Shown piece by piece: positions 27,529 to 34,693 of a stretch of DNA of 52,046 bases (positions are counted from its first letter, which is position 1; each line of letters opens with the position of its first letter). The stretch is from Streptomyces sp. SA15. GTDB taxonomy: Bacteria; Actinomycetota; Actinomycetes; Streptomycetales; Streptomycetaceae. The DNA is taken from assembly GCF_002291145.1 (NCBI RefSeq), contig NZ_NTGE01000144.1, positions 1-52,046 on the forward strand, given 5' to 3'. The notes beneath the pieces were generated by a model that searched no databases, had not been told where the DNA came from, and was given only the letters and a program-made list of their open reading frames with translations. A program made the translations under genes and the position numbers.

Positions 27529-28416
27529 ATGGATGTGCAAGACCTTAGCGTGCCCTCGCACGCCCAGTCCCGGCATGCCGCCAACAACCACCCGAACCGG
27601 CGGCACCCCCACTCCGGCCACTCCGGCGGCGGACTCGACCACGACCACACCCGCCACACCACCCGCTTCACCGTGGTCGGCAACCACCTCGCCCAGCACC
27701 CCGAGCTCTCACTCGTCGCGATCGGGCTGGCCCTGCACATCCAGTCGCTGCCCAAGGGCGCCCGCGTCGACATCAAGACCCTCGCCGCCCGCTTCCCCGA
27801 GGGCACGACCCGCATCGCCGCCGCCCTACGGGAACTGGAAGCCCACGGCTACCTGCGCCGTGTCCGCGAACGCATCCCCGGCGGCCGCATCATCACCCGC
27901 ACGATCTCCTGCAACCAACCGGGCCATCACCGCGCCGACGACCACGATGCCGAACGGCCGCCGGCACACCCGGCCCCGAGGAAGCGAGCACGGGCACCCC
28001 GCAAGCCCCTCCCCGCCGTACCGCAGCCCGCCTGCCCGGCCCCCGCCCTCCTCCAGACGGCCACCGACCTCCTGGCCGACCTCCGCCGCCATGACCCCCA
28101 CCTACTGCTGTCGTCCTGCGACACGGCCCACCTCGCCCCCGGCGTCGCCGCCTGGCTGGAACGCGACATCACCCCCACCGCCGTACGACAAGCCCTCACT
28201 GCCGAGCTGCCACCGGAAGGCCCACGACGCCCCGCCGCCCTCCTGGCCCACCGCCTCACCGCCCAGCTGCCACCCCCACCCCCATTCCGCGCCCCCACCC
28301 CACCGCCAGCCGCCCGGCACCCGCTCCAGAACTGCGACGGCTGCGACCGCGCCTTCCGCGCGCCCCACCCAGGCCACTGCCACGACTGCCGGTCCAAGTC
28401 GCCCGCAGTCCTCTGA
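27529..28416 (+). CDS. Winged-helix DNA-binding protein with C-terminal Cys pairs
   Basis: 295 residues from ATG 27529, with GAGGAAGAGAGAG 8-10 nt upstream; the longer open frame back to 27286 is low-quality sequence. After a His-rich N-terminus, a winged-helix domain occupies about residues 45-130: LSLVAIGLALHIQSLPKG, then DIKTLAARFPEGTTRIAAAL as a helix-turn-helix, LRELEAHGYLRRVRE as recognition helix and wing, and RIITRTISCN. The middle is Pro/Arg-rich, followed by a helical region (LLQTATDLLADLRRH, ITPTAVRQALTAELP). The end has a C-x2-C ... C-x2-C zinc-ribbon-like pattern (CDGCDRAFRAPHPGHCHDC). A nuclease-like gene follows by 26 bp. A transcription or replication-type regulator is likely; its target is unknown. 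Confidence 0.75.
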   Translation: MDVQDLSVPSHAQSRHAANNHPNRRHPHSGHSGGGLDHDHTRHTTRFTVVGNHLAQHPELSLVAIGLALHIQSLPKGARVDIKTLAARFPEGTTRIAAALRELEAHGYLRRVRERIPGGRIITRTISCNQPGHHRADDHDAERPPAHPAPRKRARAPRKPLPAVPQPACPAPALLQTATDLLADLRRHDPHLLLSSCDTAHLAPGVAAWLERDITPTAVRQALTAELPPEGPRRPAALLAHRLTAQLPPPPPFRAPTPPPAARHPLQNCDGCDRAFRAPHPGHCHDCRSKSPAVL

Positions 28417-28442
28417 AGATCCGTCCAAGCACAAGGAACCGC

Positions 28443-29342
28443 ATGGTCAACTCGTCCCACGAGGCGATGCACCGCATCTTCCAGGAGTACCCCGGCCTGT
28501 TCGCCGGTGTCTCCAAGGTCCTCAACCTCCCGTTCATCCCACCCGAGTCTGTGACGGTACTGACGACCGATCTCACCGAGATCCAGCCCGTTGAACGCCG
28601 TGTCGACACACTGTTGCGCTTCGACGGCGCCCAGCCGATCCTGCTGGCTGTTGAAGCGCAGAGCGCCAAGGACCCGAACAAACCCGCCAGCTGGGCCTAC
28701 TACCTGTCCTTCCTCTACACGAAGTACAAGATCCCGCCCCTGCTGCTGGTCGTCTGCCAGGACCGGGCCACAGCCGAATGGGCCGCCCGCCCCGTAAGCA
28801 TCGGCCCTCGGTGGTGGGCCACCCTCACCCTGCGCCCGCTCGTGGCCGGTCCGCACAACATGCCCTTGATCACTGACCCGGACGAGGCCCGCGCCGACCT
28901 GGCGCTGGCCACACTGTCCGCCATCACCCACGCGAAGGATCCGGCCGTCGATGGGATACTGAAGACCCTGTCCACAGCTCTGCAGGGCGTGCCCGAAGCC
29001 GTCGCCGACCCGATCATCGAATTCACCGCACAAGGCCTGGGTGGCAACCGCCAGGCCGCAGAACTCTGGAGGAACCTGGTGGCCGTGGACCTCTCTTTCT
29101 ACAAGTCGTACCTCGCCGAGGAGATCCGGGATGAGGGCCGGGACGAGGGCCGGGCAGAAGCTCTCGTCCAGAAGGGTGTCGAGGACGTCCTCCTCGTCCT
29201 TGAGACACGCGGCATCGACGTCCCCGACGAGATCCGCGAACGCATCACAGGCTGCGACGACCCCGACCTCCTACGCCGCTGGCTCACCCGCGCCGTAACC
29301 GCTCCGTCCGCCGAAGCGATCTTCACGGAAGAAGGCGCCTGA
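28443..29342 (+). CDS. PD-(D/E)XK nuclease-superfamily protein (Rpn/YhgA-like)
   Basis: 299 residues starting at ATG 28443. The N-terminal region HRIFQEYPGLFAGV is followed by the candidate metal-binding core: RRVDTLLRFDG with Asp near 55, and LAVEAQSAKD with Glu 71 and Gln 73 (an E-x-Q form of the PD-(D/E)XK motif). Next comes KPASWAYYLSFLYTKYKIPP, typical of this transposase-associated family. The second half is helical, with repeated DEGRDEGRAEA resembling the coiled linker of Rpn proteins, and a short C-terminal domain. It follows the winged-helix gene by 26 bp, so both are probably one operon ending at the strong terminator at 29361. Nuclease activity is predicted, not shown; the family is often annotated as hypothetical. 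Confidence 0.75.
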   Translation: MVNSSHEAMHRIFQEYPGLFAGVSKVLNLPFIPPESVTVLTTDLTEIQPVERRVDTLLRFDGAQPILLAVEAQSAKDPNKPASWAYYLSFLYTKYKIPPLLLVVCQDRATAEWAARPVSIGPRWWATLTLRPLVAGPHNMPLITDPDEARADLALATLSAITHAKDPAVDGILKTLSTALQGVPEAVADPIIEFTAQGLGGNRQAAELWRNLVAVDLSFYKSYLAEEIRDEGRDEGRAEALVQKGVEDVLLVLETRGIDVPDEIRERITGCDDPDLLRRWLTRAVTAPSAEAIFTEEGA

Positions 29343-29360
29343 GCTTCGGGTCGAACATGC

Positions 29361-29395
29361 GAAGGGCCCCGCGGGGACGGACCGCGGGGCCCTTC
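29361..29395 (+). terminator. Strong intrinsic terminator after the nuclease-like gene
   Basis: A 14-bp perfect stem (GAAGGGCCCCGCGG at 29361-29374, complementary arm 29382-29395) with a 7-nt loop is followed by TTTCGTC. It lies 18 bp after the stop codon, which fits transcription end for the two-gene unit. Confidence 0.9.
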
Positions 29396-29695
29396 TTTCG
29401 TCAGCACCGACGTCAGGGCAGCGTCGGTGCCTGGGGAGCGGCGCCGGGGGGTTGCGCCGCTGGTCTTTTGGTTGTCGGTATTCAGTCGGCCCTCAGTGCC
29501 TCCGGTCGGCTCCCCGGCGCGTTCGGGGCGCGCAGGTGGTCTGAACCTTTGGCAGTGCGACTGTGCAAATCAATGCGGTTGTCCGGGATGGGACTTGGGG
29601 GCTTTCTAGGCATCGTGCTGGATGGACGCGGCCGCCGCAACCGTTTGACTCAGACTTGGACATTTTGACTCGACGTTTGGCTTGGGGCGTTCCCG

Positions 29696-29729
29696 CCGGT
29701 CGGCCCCGGGCGTCCCCGGAGCCGACCGG
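29696..29729. repeat. Long GC-rich hairpin in gene-free stretch
   Basis: CCGGTCGGC (29696-29704) pairs with GCCGACCGG (29721-29729), with five further inner pairs (CCGGG/CCCGG type) and a short loop. TCTCTTGGG follows on the plus strand, so it may terminate an unannotated small transcript. Confidence 0.45.
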
Positions 29730-29954
29730 TCTCTTGGGTGACCGGGCTGCTGTCCCCTGCCGTCCGGTCACTTCGCCGGAGCGAGGTCCCACGACGCACA
29801 GCACGATCCGTACGTCTCATCGCTCCAGCGAGCCACGCGTGGTTCTTTCGGGCCCGCCCCTGGCCGGCACGGACACCGGGACCAACGAAGCGATTCCGGC
29901 GGCGGTCACGCGCCGTACGGGTGAGAGGGCATGCGTACGTCTGTGCCGGGAACG

Positions 29955-29986
29955 GGGATTCAGCAGGCCCGGGATTCAGCAGGCCC
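29955..29986. repeat. Perfect 16-bp tandem duplication
   Basis: GGGATTCAGCAGGCCC occurs twice without a gap, 6 bp from the stop codon of the chorismate mutase gene. This is likely recent slippage, with no evident function. Confidence 0.85.
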
Positions 29987-29992
29987 GCCGCT

Positions 29993-30274
29993 TCAGATCT
30001 TGCCCCGGCACAGCTCCAGCAGCGTCATCGCCAGCGACGTGCCCGGCTTGCCCAGCGCCTCCCTGTAGTGGCTGAGGACGTCCATCTCGCGGGAGAGGTT
30101 CACGCGCCGGCCGCCGGAGGCGATCCGGGCCTCCTGGATGACGGCGGACACGGCCATCCGTTCCTGGATCAGCCCGATGATCCTGTCGTCGAGCGCGTCG
30201 ATGCGTTCACGGGCGCCGGTGATCACGTCGGCGGCCTCGGGGGTGCGGGCGCCGGTCAGGTCGGTGGCGGTCAT
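29993..30274 (-). CDS. aroQ: Chorismate mutase (AroQ type)
   Basis: A 93-residue all-helical enzyme converting chorismate to prephenate, the branch to phenylalanine and tyrosine. The AroQ pattern is clear: ITGARERIDALDDRIIGLIQ with the active-site Arg in the first helix, ERMAVSAVIQEAR with a second catalytic-type Arg, VNLSREMDVLSHYREALG, and a short C-terminal helix. The start ATG 30274 has GAGGAG about 8 nt upstream. The size fits stand-alone intracellular AroQ domains and no signal peptide is present. The 190-nt leader carries an aromatic leader peptide and a terminator (separate entries), implying end-product attenuation by Phe/Tyr supply. It is divergent from guaA. Confidence 0.92.
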   Translation of the reverse strand: MTATDLTGARTPEAADVITGARERIDALDDRIIGLIQERMAVSAVIQEARIASGGRRVNLSREMDVLSHYREALGKPGTSLAMTLLELCRGKI

Positions 30275-30338
30275 TGGGGGCTCCTCGTCGGTTCGGTAGG
30301 GGTGCGGTGCCCCGGAGCGGCAAGGCCCGGAAAACGAC

Positions 30339-30371
30339 AGGCGCCCCGGGCCTTGTCGGCCCGGGGCGCCT
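30339..30371 (-). terminator. Attenuator terminator in the chorismate mutase leader
   Basis: A 14-bp perfect GC-rich stem (arms 30339-30352 and 30358-30371, loop 5 nt) is followed on the minus strand by GTCGTTTT. It lies between the leader peptide stop (30393) and the aroQ start (30274), the position expected for a transcription attenuator. Confidence 0.8.
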
Positions 30372-30392
30372 GGGAAGTCGCTTGTCAGTTGC

Positions 30393-30464
30393 TCAAGCAG
30401 CACGACCATGGCAGCCGGCGGGCCGGTTGCCATAGGTAAAGACGAAGGTCGGGTGCGTGAGCAT
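30393..30464 (-). CDS. Aromatic leader peptide (attenuation control of chorismate mutase)
   Basis: A 23-codon ORF from ATG 30464 to TGA 30393-30395. It contains Phe, Val, Phe, Thr, Tyr in succession (residues 6-11 read TFVFTY), an enrichment in exactly the two amino acids made through the downstream enzyme. Just after these codons an imperfect hairpin can form (30410-30431; GGCAACCGG pairing with CCGGCTGCC), and 20-55 nt after the leader stop lies the terminator. Together they match amino-acid attenuation: scarce Phe- or Tyr-tRNA would stall the ribosome on the aromatic codons and change folding so the terminator does not form. A minus-strand -10-like CATACT sits 6 nt before the ATG, so the leader mRNA may be leaderless. 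The antiterminator pairing has not been worked out. Confidence 0.7.
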   Translation of the reverse strand: MLTHPTFVFTYGNRPAGCHGRAA

Positions 30465-30470
30465 GGGGCC

Positions 30471-30476
30471 AGTATG
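30471..30476 (-). promoter_or_regulatory. Candidate -10 box of the chorismate mutase leader transcript
   Basis: CATACT on the minus strand lies 6 nt before the leader-peptide ATG, placing transcription start at or near that ATG. No good -35 is seen. Confidence 0.4.
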
Positions 30477-30543
30477 CCACGGGATCATTTCGGTGCCGGT
30501 CGGCATCACACAGCACACGGGACACGTCCGACGCCCACCTCGG

Positions 30544-30549
30544 TAGAAT
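30544..30549 (+). promoter_or_regulatory. guaA: Candidate -10 box of guaA
   Basis: TAGAAT lies 41 bp before the guaA GTG, a good vegetative -10 in otherwise GC-rich sequence. The -35 region (near 30519-30526, GGGACACG) is weak. The two divergent promoters are about 70 bp apart. Confidence 0.55.
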
Positions 30550-30589
30550 TGGCCAGCACAGAGACCCCGCCCACCGCCGGAAGGCCCCC

Positions 30590-32170
30590 GTGTCATCAGC
30601 GACCCCCGCTGCCGCCGCCCCCGACACCGTCCTGGTCGTCGACTTCGGCGCGCAGTACGCCCAGCTCATCGCCCGTCGCGTCCGTGAGGCCCGGGTCTAC
30701 AGCGAGATCGTGCCGAGCACTATGCCGGTCGCCGAGATGCTCGCCAAGAACCCGGCGGCGATCATCCTCTCCGGCGGCCCCTCCTCGGTGTACGCCGACG
30801 AGGCCCCCCGCCTCGACCGCGAGCTCTTCGAGGCCGGCGTCCCCGTTTTCGGCATGTGCTACGGCTTTCAGCTGATGGCGCAGGTGCTCGGCGGGACGGT
30901 GGACAACACCGGCGCCCGCGAGTACGGCCGTACGCCTCTGCATGTCTCGAAGGCCGGCTCCACCCTCTTCGAGGGCACCCCGGACGAGCAGTCGGTGTGG
31001 ATGTCTCACGGCGACGCCTGCTCCGCCGCCCCGGAGGGCTTCACCGTGACGGCCTCCACCGACGTCGTCCCGGTCGCCGCCTTCGAGAACGACGAGAAGA
31101 AGCTGTACGGCGTCCAGTACCACCCCGAGGTCATGCACTCCACGCACGGCCAACAGGTGCTGGAGCACTTCCTGTACCGGGGCGCGGGGCTGAGCCCGAA
31201 CTGGACCACCGGCAGCGTCATCGACGAACAGGTCGCCGCCATCCGCGAGCAGGTCGGCGACAAGCGCGCCATCTGCGGGCTGTCCGGTGGCGTGGACTCC
31301 GCCGTCGCCGCCGCCCTCGTCCAGAAGGCCATCGGCTCCCAGCTGACCTGCGTGTACGTCGACCACGGCCTGATGCGCAAGGGTGAGACCGAGCAGGTCG
31401 AGAAGGACTTCGTGGCCGCGACCGGCGTGCAGCTGAAGGTCGTCGACGCGGAGGAGCGGTTCCTGTCCGCTTTGAAGGGCGTCTCCGACCCCGAGGAGAA
31501 GCGGAAGATCATCGGCCGGGAGTTCATCCGGGTCTTCGAGCAGGCACAGGCGGAGATCATCGCGGACGAGGGTCCGGCGGTGGAGTTCCTCGTCCAGGGA
31601 ACCCTGTACCCGGACGTGGTCGAGTCCGGTGGCGGTACCGGCACCGCCAACATCAAGTCCCACCACAACGTGGGCGGGCTGCCGGAAGACCTCGAGTTCA
31701 AGCTGATCGAGCCGCTGCGCAAGCTGTTCAAGGACGAGGTCCGGATGGTCGGCCAGGAGCTCGGGCTCCCGGAGGAGATCGTCCAGCGCCAGCCGTTCCC
31801 CGGCCCCGGCCTGGGCATCCGTATCGTCGGCGATGTCACCAAGGAGCGGCTCGACCTGCTGCGTGAGGCCGACGCCATCGCCCGCGAGGAGCTCACGGCG
31901 GCCGGCCTCGACCGGGACATCTGGCAGTGCCCGGTGGTCCTGCTCGCGGACGTCCGCAGCGTCGGCGTCCAGGGCGACGGCCGGACCTACGGCCACCCGA
32001 TCGTCCTGCGTCCGGTGTCGAGCGAGGACGCGATGACCGCCGACTGGTCGCGGCTGCCGTACGAGGTCCTCGCGAAGATCTCGACGCGGATCACGAACGA
32101 GGTCAAGGACGTCAACCGGGTCGTGCTCGACGTGACCAGCAAGCCGCCGGGGACCATCGAGTGGGAGTGA
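30590..32170 (+). CDS. guaA: GMP synthase (glutamine-hydrolysing)
   Basis: Converts XMP, ATP and glutamine to GMP in purine synthesis. 526 residues from GTG 30590 (GGAAGG upstream). The N-terminal class I glutamine amidotransferase domain shows VLVVDFGAQYAQLIARRVRE, ILSGGPSSVY, the nucleophile in FGMCYGFQLMA and the catalytic His/Glu in YGVQYHPEV. The central ATP-pyrophosphatase domain has the P-loop CGLSGGVDSAVAAAL. The C-terminal dimerisation domain carries RQPFPGPGLGIR and the conserved end TSKPPGTIEWE. Full length and intact; essential housekeeping gene. The next gene converges 12 bp after its stop. Confidence 0.98.
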   Translation: MSSATPAAAAPDTVLVVDFGAQYAQLIARRVREARVYSEIVPSTMPVAEMLAKNPAAIILSGGPSSVYADEAPRLDRELFEAGVPVFGMCYGFQLMAQVLGGTVDNTGAREYGRTPLHVSKAGSTLFEGTPDEQSVWMSHGDACSAAPEGFTVTASTDVVPVAAFENDEKKLYGVQYHPEVMHSTHGQQVLEHFLYRGAGLSPNWTTGSVIDEQVAAIREQVGDKRAICGLSGGVDSAVAAALVQKAIGSQLTCVYVDHGLMRKGETEQVEKDFVAATGVQLKVVDAEERFLSALKGVSDPEEKRKIIGREFIRVFEQAQAEIIADEGPAVEFLVQGTLYPDVVESGGGTGTANIKSHHNVGGLPEDLEFKLIEPLRKLFKDEVRMVGQELGLPEEIVQRQPFPGPGLGIRIVGDVTKERLDLLREADAIAREELTAAGLDRDIWQCPVVLLADVRSVGVQGDGRTYGHPIVLRPVSSEDAMTADWSRLPYEVLAKISTRITNEVKDVNRVVLDVTSKPPGTIEWE

Positions 32171-32182
32171 GCTCCTTGCGGG

Positions 32183-32692
32183 TCAGGTCCGCTTGAGCGT
32201 GCGCACCGGCTCTCCGGGCTTCCAGACCTGGACGACCAGGTACTTGTCGTCCTCGACGTAGGTCCGTACGACCTCCGTCAGCTCGGTGCGGAAGAGGTGG
32301 AACGGCTCCGGCGGTTCCACCTCTTCGGTGTACCTGGCCTTCGTCTCCGCGTCCTCCACCTCGATCGCCCGGCCGCTGATCCGGACGTCGCCGCCGCCCA
32401 TGCCCGTGCCCTCTCCCGGGTTCGCCTGCAGCGCGAAGCGCGGGTCGCGGCGCAGATCGAGCGCCTTGAGCGAGTCCGGCATCATGCCGAGCCACAGCTC
32501 ACCGTTCAGGAAACGCACCTCCAGGCCGGTGGTGCGCGGGGAGCCGTCCTTGCGGAGAGTCGCGAGGACGTGGTGCGTGAAGGCACCGAAGCGCGCCTCG
32601 ACGGTCCTGGCCAGGTCCGGTTCGGCGGCGGAGAAGGCGGCCCAGTTCGTAGCGGCCCAGTTCGTTGCGGCCGAGTTCGTCCGGGTGCTCAT
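32183..32692 (-). CDS. Pyridoxamine 5'-phosphate oxidase-like (FMN-binding split barrel) protein
   Basis: A small flavin- or F420-binding split-barrel protein of about 169 residues. Visible blocks are ARFGAFTHHVLATLRKDGSPRTTGLEVRF (the strands that start the barrel), LWLGMMPDSLKALDLRRDPR (cofactor-contacting segment) and a DVRISGRAIEVED strand with a helix before the end. The substrate cannot be told from sequence; many such proteins reduce or bind small cofactors. Starts at 32692, 32704 and 32734 are all in frame with poor ribosome sites. 32692 is chosen because the longer forms run into the tandem 22-bp repeat. A short NWAATNWAA repeat marks the N-terminus. Confidence 0.8.
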   Translation of the reverse strand: MSTRTNSAATNWAATNWAAFSAAEPDLARTVEARFGAFTHHVLATLRKDGSPRTTGLEVRFLNGELWLGMMPDSLKALDLRRDPRFALQANPGEGTGMGGGDVRISGRAIEVEDAETKARYTEEVEPPEPFHLFRTELTEVVRTYVEDDKYLVVQVWKPGEPVRTLKRT

Positions 32693-32732
32693 ACGCGGGT
32701 TCATACGAGCCAGTCTCGCGCCGATACCCGAC

Positions 32733-32776
32733 ATCTTCTGTCCGGTATGGCTCGATCTTGTGTCCGGTACGGCTCG
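32733..32776. promoter_or_regulatory. Tandem 22-bp direct repeat between divergent genes, candidate operator
   Basis: Two adjacent 22-bp units (32733-32754, 32755-32776) match at 20 of 22 positions and share TGTCCGGTAYGGCTCG. Spacing of two helical turns in the shared promoter region suits cooperative regulator binding. Confidence 0.5.
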
Positions 32777-32863
32777 CGCGCGGCATCTTTACAAACCAGC
32801 GCTGTTCTCTTGTGCTGACCGACGGTAGCTTCCGGCCCGTAAAGCAACGTGCTGGAGGACGAC

Positions 32864-33673
32864 ATGCACGGGACGCCCGGGGCCGGGCACACTCCGCCCC
32901 CGCCCCTTCCCACCGACCAGCTGCGGTTCGCGATGCCGCCGATGCACGAGTCGCTCGAGGACGAGCGCCGACATCGCAAGGAGCGGCTCGCGGGCGCGCT
33001 GCGGATCTTCGGGCGGTACGGCTTCGAGGACGGGGTGTCGGGGCACATCACCGCGCGCGATCCGGAGTTCAGCGACTGCTTCTGGGTCAATCCCTTCGGG
33101 ATGCCGTTCAAGCACGTCACCGTGAGCGACCTGGTGCTGGCCAACTCCGACGGGCAGGTGATCGACGGCCGCTACCACGTCAACCAGGCGGCGTTCACCG
33201 TGCACTCCCAAGTACACGCCGCCCGCCCCGACGTCGTCGCCGTCGCCCACTGTCACTCGGTGTACGGGCGGGCACTGTCGGCGCTGGGGGACCTTCTGGA
33301 CCCGATCACCCAGGAGAGTTGTGCCTTTTATCAGGACCACGCCCTCTACGACACCTACACCGGGGTCGCCGTCGACGCCGACGAGGGCCGCCGGATCGCG
33401 GCCGCCCTCGGGTCCCGCAAGGGCCTCGTGCTGCGCAACCACGGGCTGCTGACGGTCGGCGACTCGGTGGACGCGGCGGCCTGGTGGTTCCTGTCCATGG
33501 AACGGTCCTGCCAGGTGCAACTGACCGCGAAGGCGGCCGGACGGCCCGTGCTCATCGACCACAAGCCGGCGGTGGCGACGCGGGAGCAGACGGGCGGGGA
33601 TCTGGTGGCTTGGATCAACTACCAGCCGTTGTGGCAGGACATCAGCCGGAGTGAGCCCGACTTGTTGAGCTAG
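32864..33673 (+). CDS. Class II aldolase/adducin family protein
   Basis: 269 residues from ATG 32864, with GGAGG 6 nt upstream (the GTG at 32849 is less likely). The family fold binds a metal ion through histidines and acts on sugar phosphates or related compounds. Seen here: GRYGFEDGVSGHITARDPEF with a G-x-x-SGHI core, WVNPFGMPFKHVTVSDLVL, VHAARPDVVAVAHCHSVYGRAL with the two metal His, and LVLRNHGLLTVGDSVDAAAW with a further His. The typical catalytic acidic residue sits in the ESCAFYQDHALYDTY area. The aldol substrate is unknown; many members annotated this way are not sugar aldolases. The convergent DUF4429 gene ends 7 bp away. Confidence 0.85.
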   Translation: MHGTPGAGHTPPPPLPTDQLRFAMPPMHESLEDERRHRKERLAGALRIFGRYGFEDGVSGHITARDPEFSDCFWVNPFGMPFKHVTVSDLVLANSDGQVIDGRYHVNQAAFTVHSQVHAARPDVVAVAHCHSVYGRALSALGDLLDPITQESCAFYQDHALYDTYTGVAVDADEGRRIAAALGSRKGLVLRNHGLLTVGDSVDAAAWWFLSMERSCQVQLTAKAAGRPVLIDHKPAVATREQTGGDLVAWINYQPLWQDISRSEPDLLS

Positions 33674-33680
33674 AACCCAG

Positions 33681-34577
33681 CTAGAACCCTCGGAGTACGG
33701 CAGCCTTGGTCATCGCGAACTCCTCGTCCGTGAGGACCCCGTCACGGTGGAGTTCGCCCAACTCCCGCAGCCTGCGCAGGAGTACGTCGTGATGGTCGGC
33801 CGGCGGCGGAACGGACGCCGCCAGCCGGGGGCGGGCGGCGCGCCGCTCGTCCTGCTCGATTCCGGTGCGGGTGGACGGGTGCGGCAGCCGGGCGGTGACC
33901 GCGGTGGCGACGAGGGCCGTGAGCAGGTCGCGGCGGGCGCTGCCCCACAGGTCCAGGGCGTACGGGTCCTTCTCGGGGGGCAGTTTGGAGAACACCGTCT
34001 CCTGGGTCACGAAGCGCAGGAAGCCGTCCTCGTAGCCGGAGTTGGGCAGCCACTCGACCTGGACGAGGTCCCCGAGGTTGACGATCCGCGGGCCGGTGGC
34101 GCGTTTGACCCGCTCGGAGGTGTCGGACCAGTCGATACGGACCTGGGTCCCGTCGAAGGAGACCGTGCCGTCGGAGGAACGCACCGACACCGGGACCGGC
34201 GGGCCGGGCAGGAGGTAGGCCTTGGTCGGTTCTTTGGGGATCTGGTCCAGGAGCAGGGCGTTGCGGATCTCCTCGGCCACGTACTCGGCGACTCCGGCGC
34301 GGTCGATGTCCACCAGCAGACGGTACGGGTCGGCCGGATCGGGCAACCGTCCGCCGGTCGCCTGGAGGAGGGGATCGGCACCCTCGCGCAGCCGCATGCG
34401 CAGCCGGCCGCGCTTGCGTTCGGGCTCGAAGACGACGCCCGCGACGGCCTCCAGGGGCACGGCGATCTCTCCGTACGTCTGCCGGAACAGCGGCACGGAG
34501 CGGTGGAGACCCGGCGTGATCCTGACCGTGCTGCCGTCGAAGGCCCAGGTCCCGTCGCGCTGGATGATCTCGGCCAT
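33681..34577 (-). CDS. DUF4429 protein with C-terminal SHOCT motif
   Basis: 298 residues from ATG 34577 (a TTG at 34583 would add two). Two copies of a DUF4429-type pleckstrin-like beta unit are visible: GTWAFDGSTVRITPGLHR with IAVPLEAVAGVVFEPERKRG, and again DGTVSFDGTQVRIDWSDTSERVKR with IVNLGDLVQVEWLPNSG. A Pro/Arg linker leads to a C-terminal short helical hairpin (VLLRRLRELGELHRDGVLTDEEFAMTKAAVL), the SHOCT motif used for oligomerisation. No membrane segments are present. Streptomyces members are uncharacterised and a role in protein interaction or membrane association is only inference. Confidence 0.85.
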   Translation of the reverse strand: MAEIIQRDGTWAFDGSTVRITPGLHRSVPLFRQTYGEIAVPLEAVAGVVFEPERKRGRLRMRLREGADPLLQATGGRLPDPADPYRLLVDIDRAGVAEYVAEEIRNALLLDQIPKEPTKAYLLPGPPVPVSVRSSDGTVSFDGTQVRIDWSDTSERVKRATGPRIVNLGDLVQVEWLPNSGYEDGFLRFVTQETVFSKLPPEKDPYALDLWGSARRDLLTALVATAVTARLPHPSTRTGIEQDERRAARPRLAASVPPPADHHDVLLRRLRELGELHRDGVLTDEEFAMTKAAVLRGF

Positions 34578-34693
34578 GGACAAATTCTCGCAGCCGGGTC
34601 AACACGGCGGGCCCGGCTTCACCCACGCTGAGCAGAGCCGGCGGACGGGGCGGAGTGAGGTAGGGCACAATTCGCTGTCGGTGGTGGGGAGTT

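Larger units (their letters stand above)
29396..29992. other. Gene-free stretch with hairpin and repeated boxes
   Basis: No convincing gene is seen on either strand. It contains two TTTGACTC boxes exactly 20 bp apart (29644 and 29664), a long GC hairpin (arms 29696-29704 and 29721-29729 plus five inner pairs), and a perfect 16-bp tandem duplication (29955-29986). A small plus-strand frame beginning ATGGGACTTGGGGGC near 29588 ends at the second box. It could be real but has no recognisable family. Confidence 0.4.
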
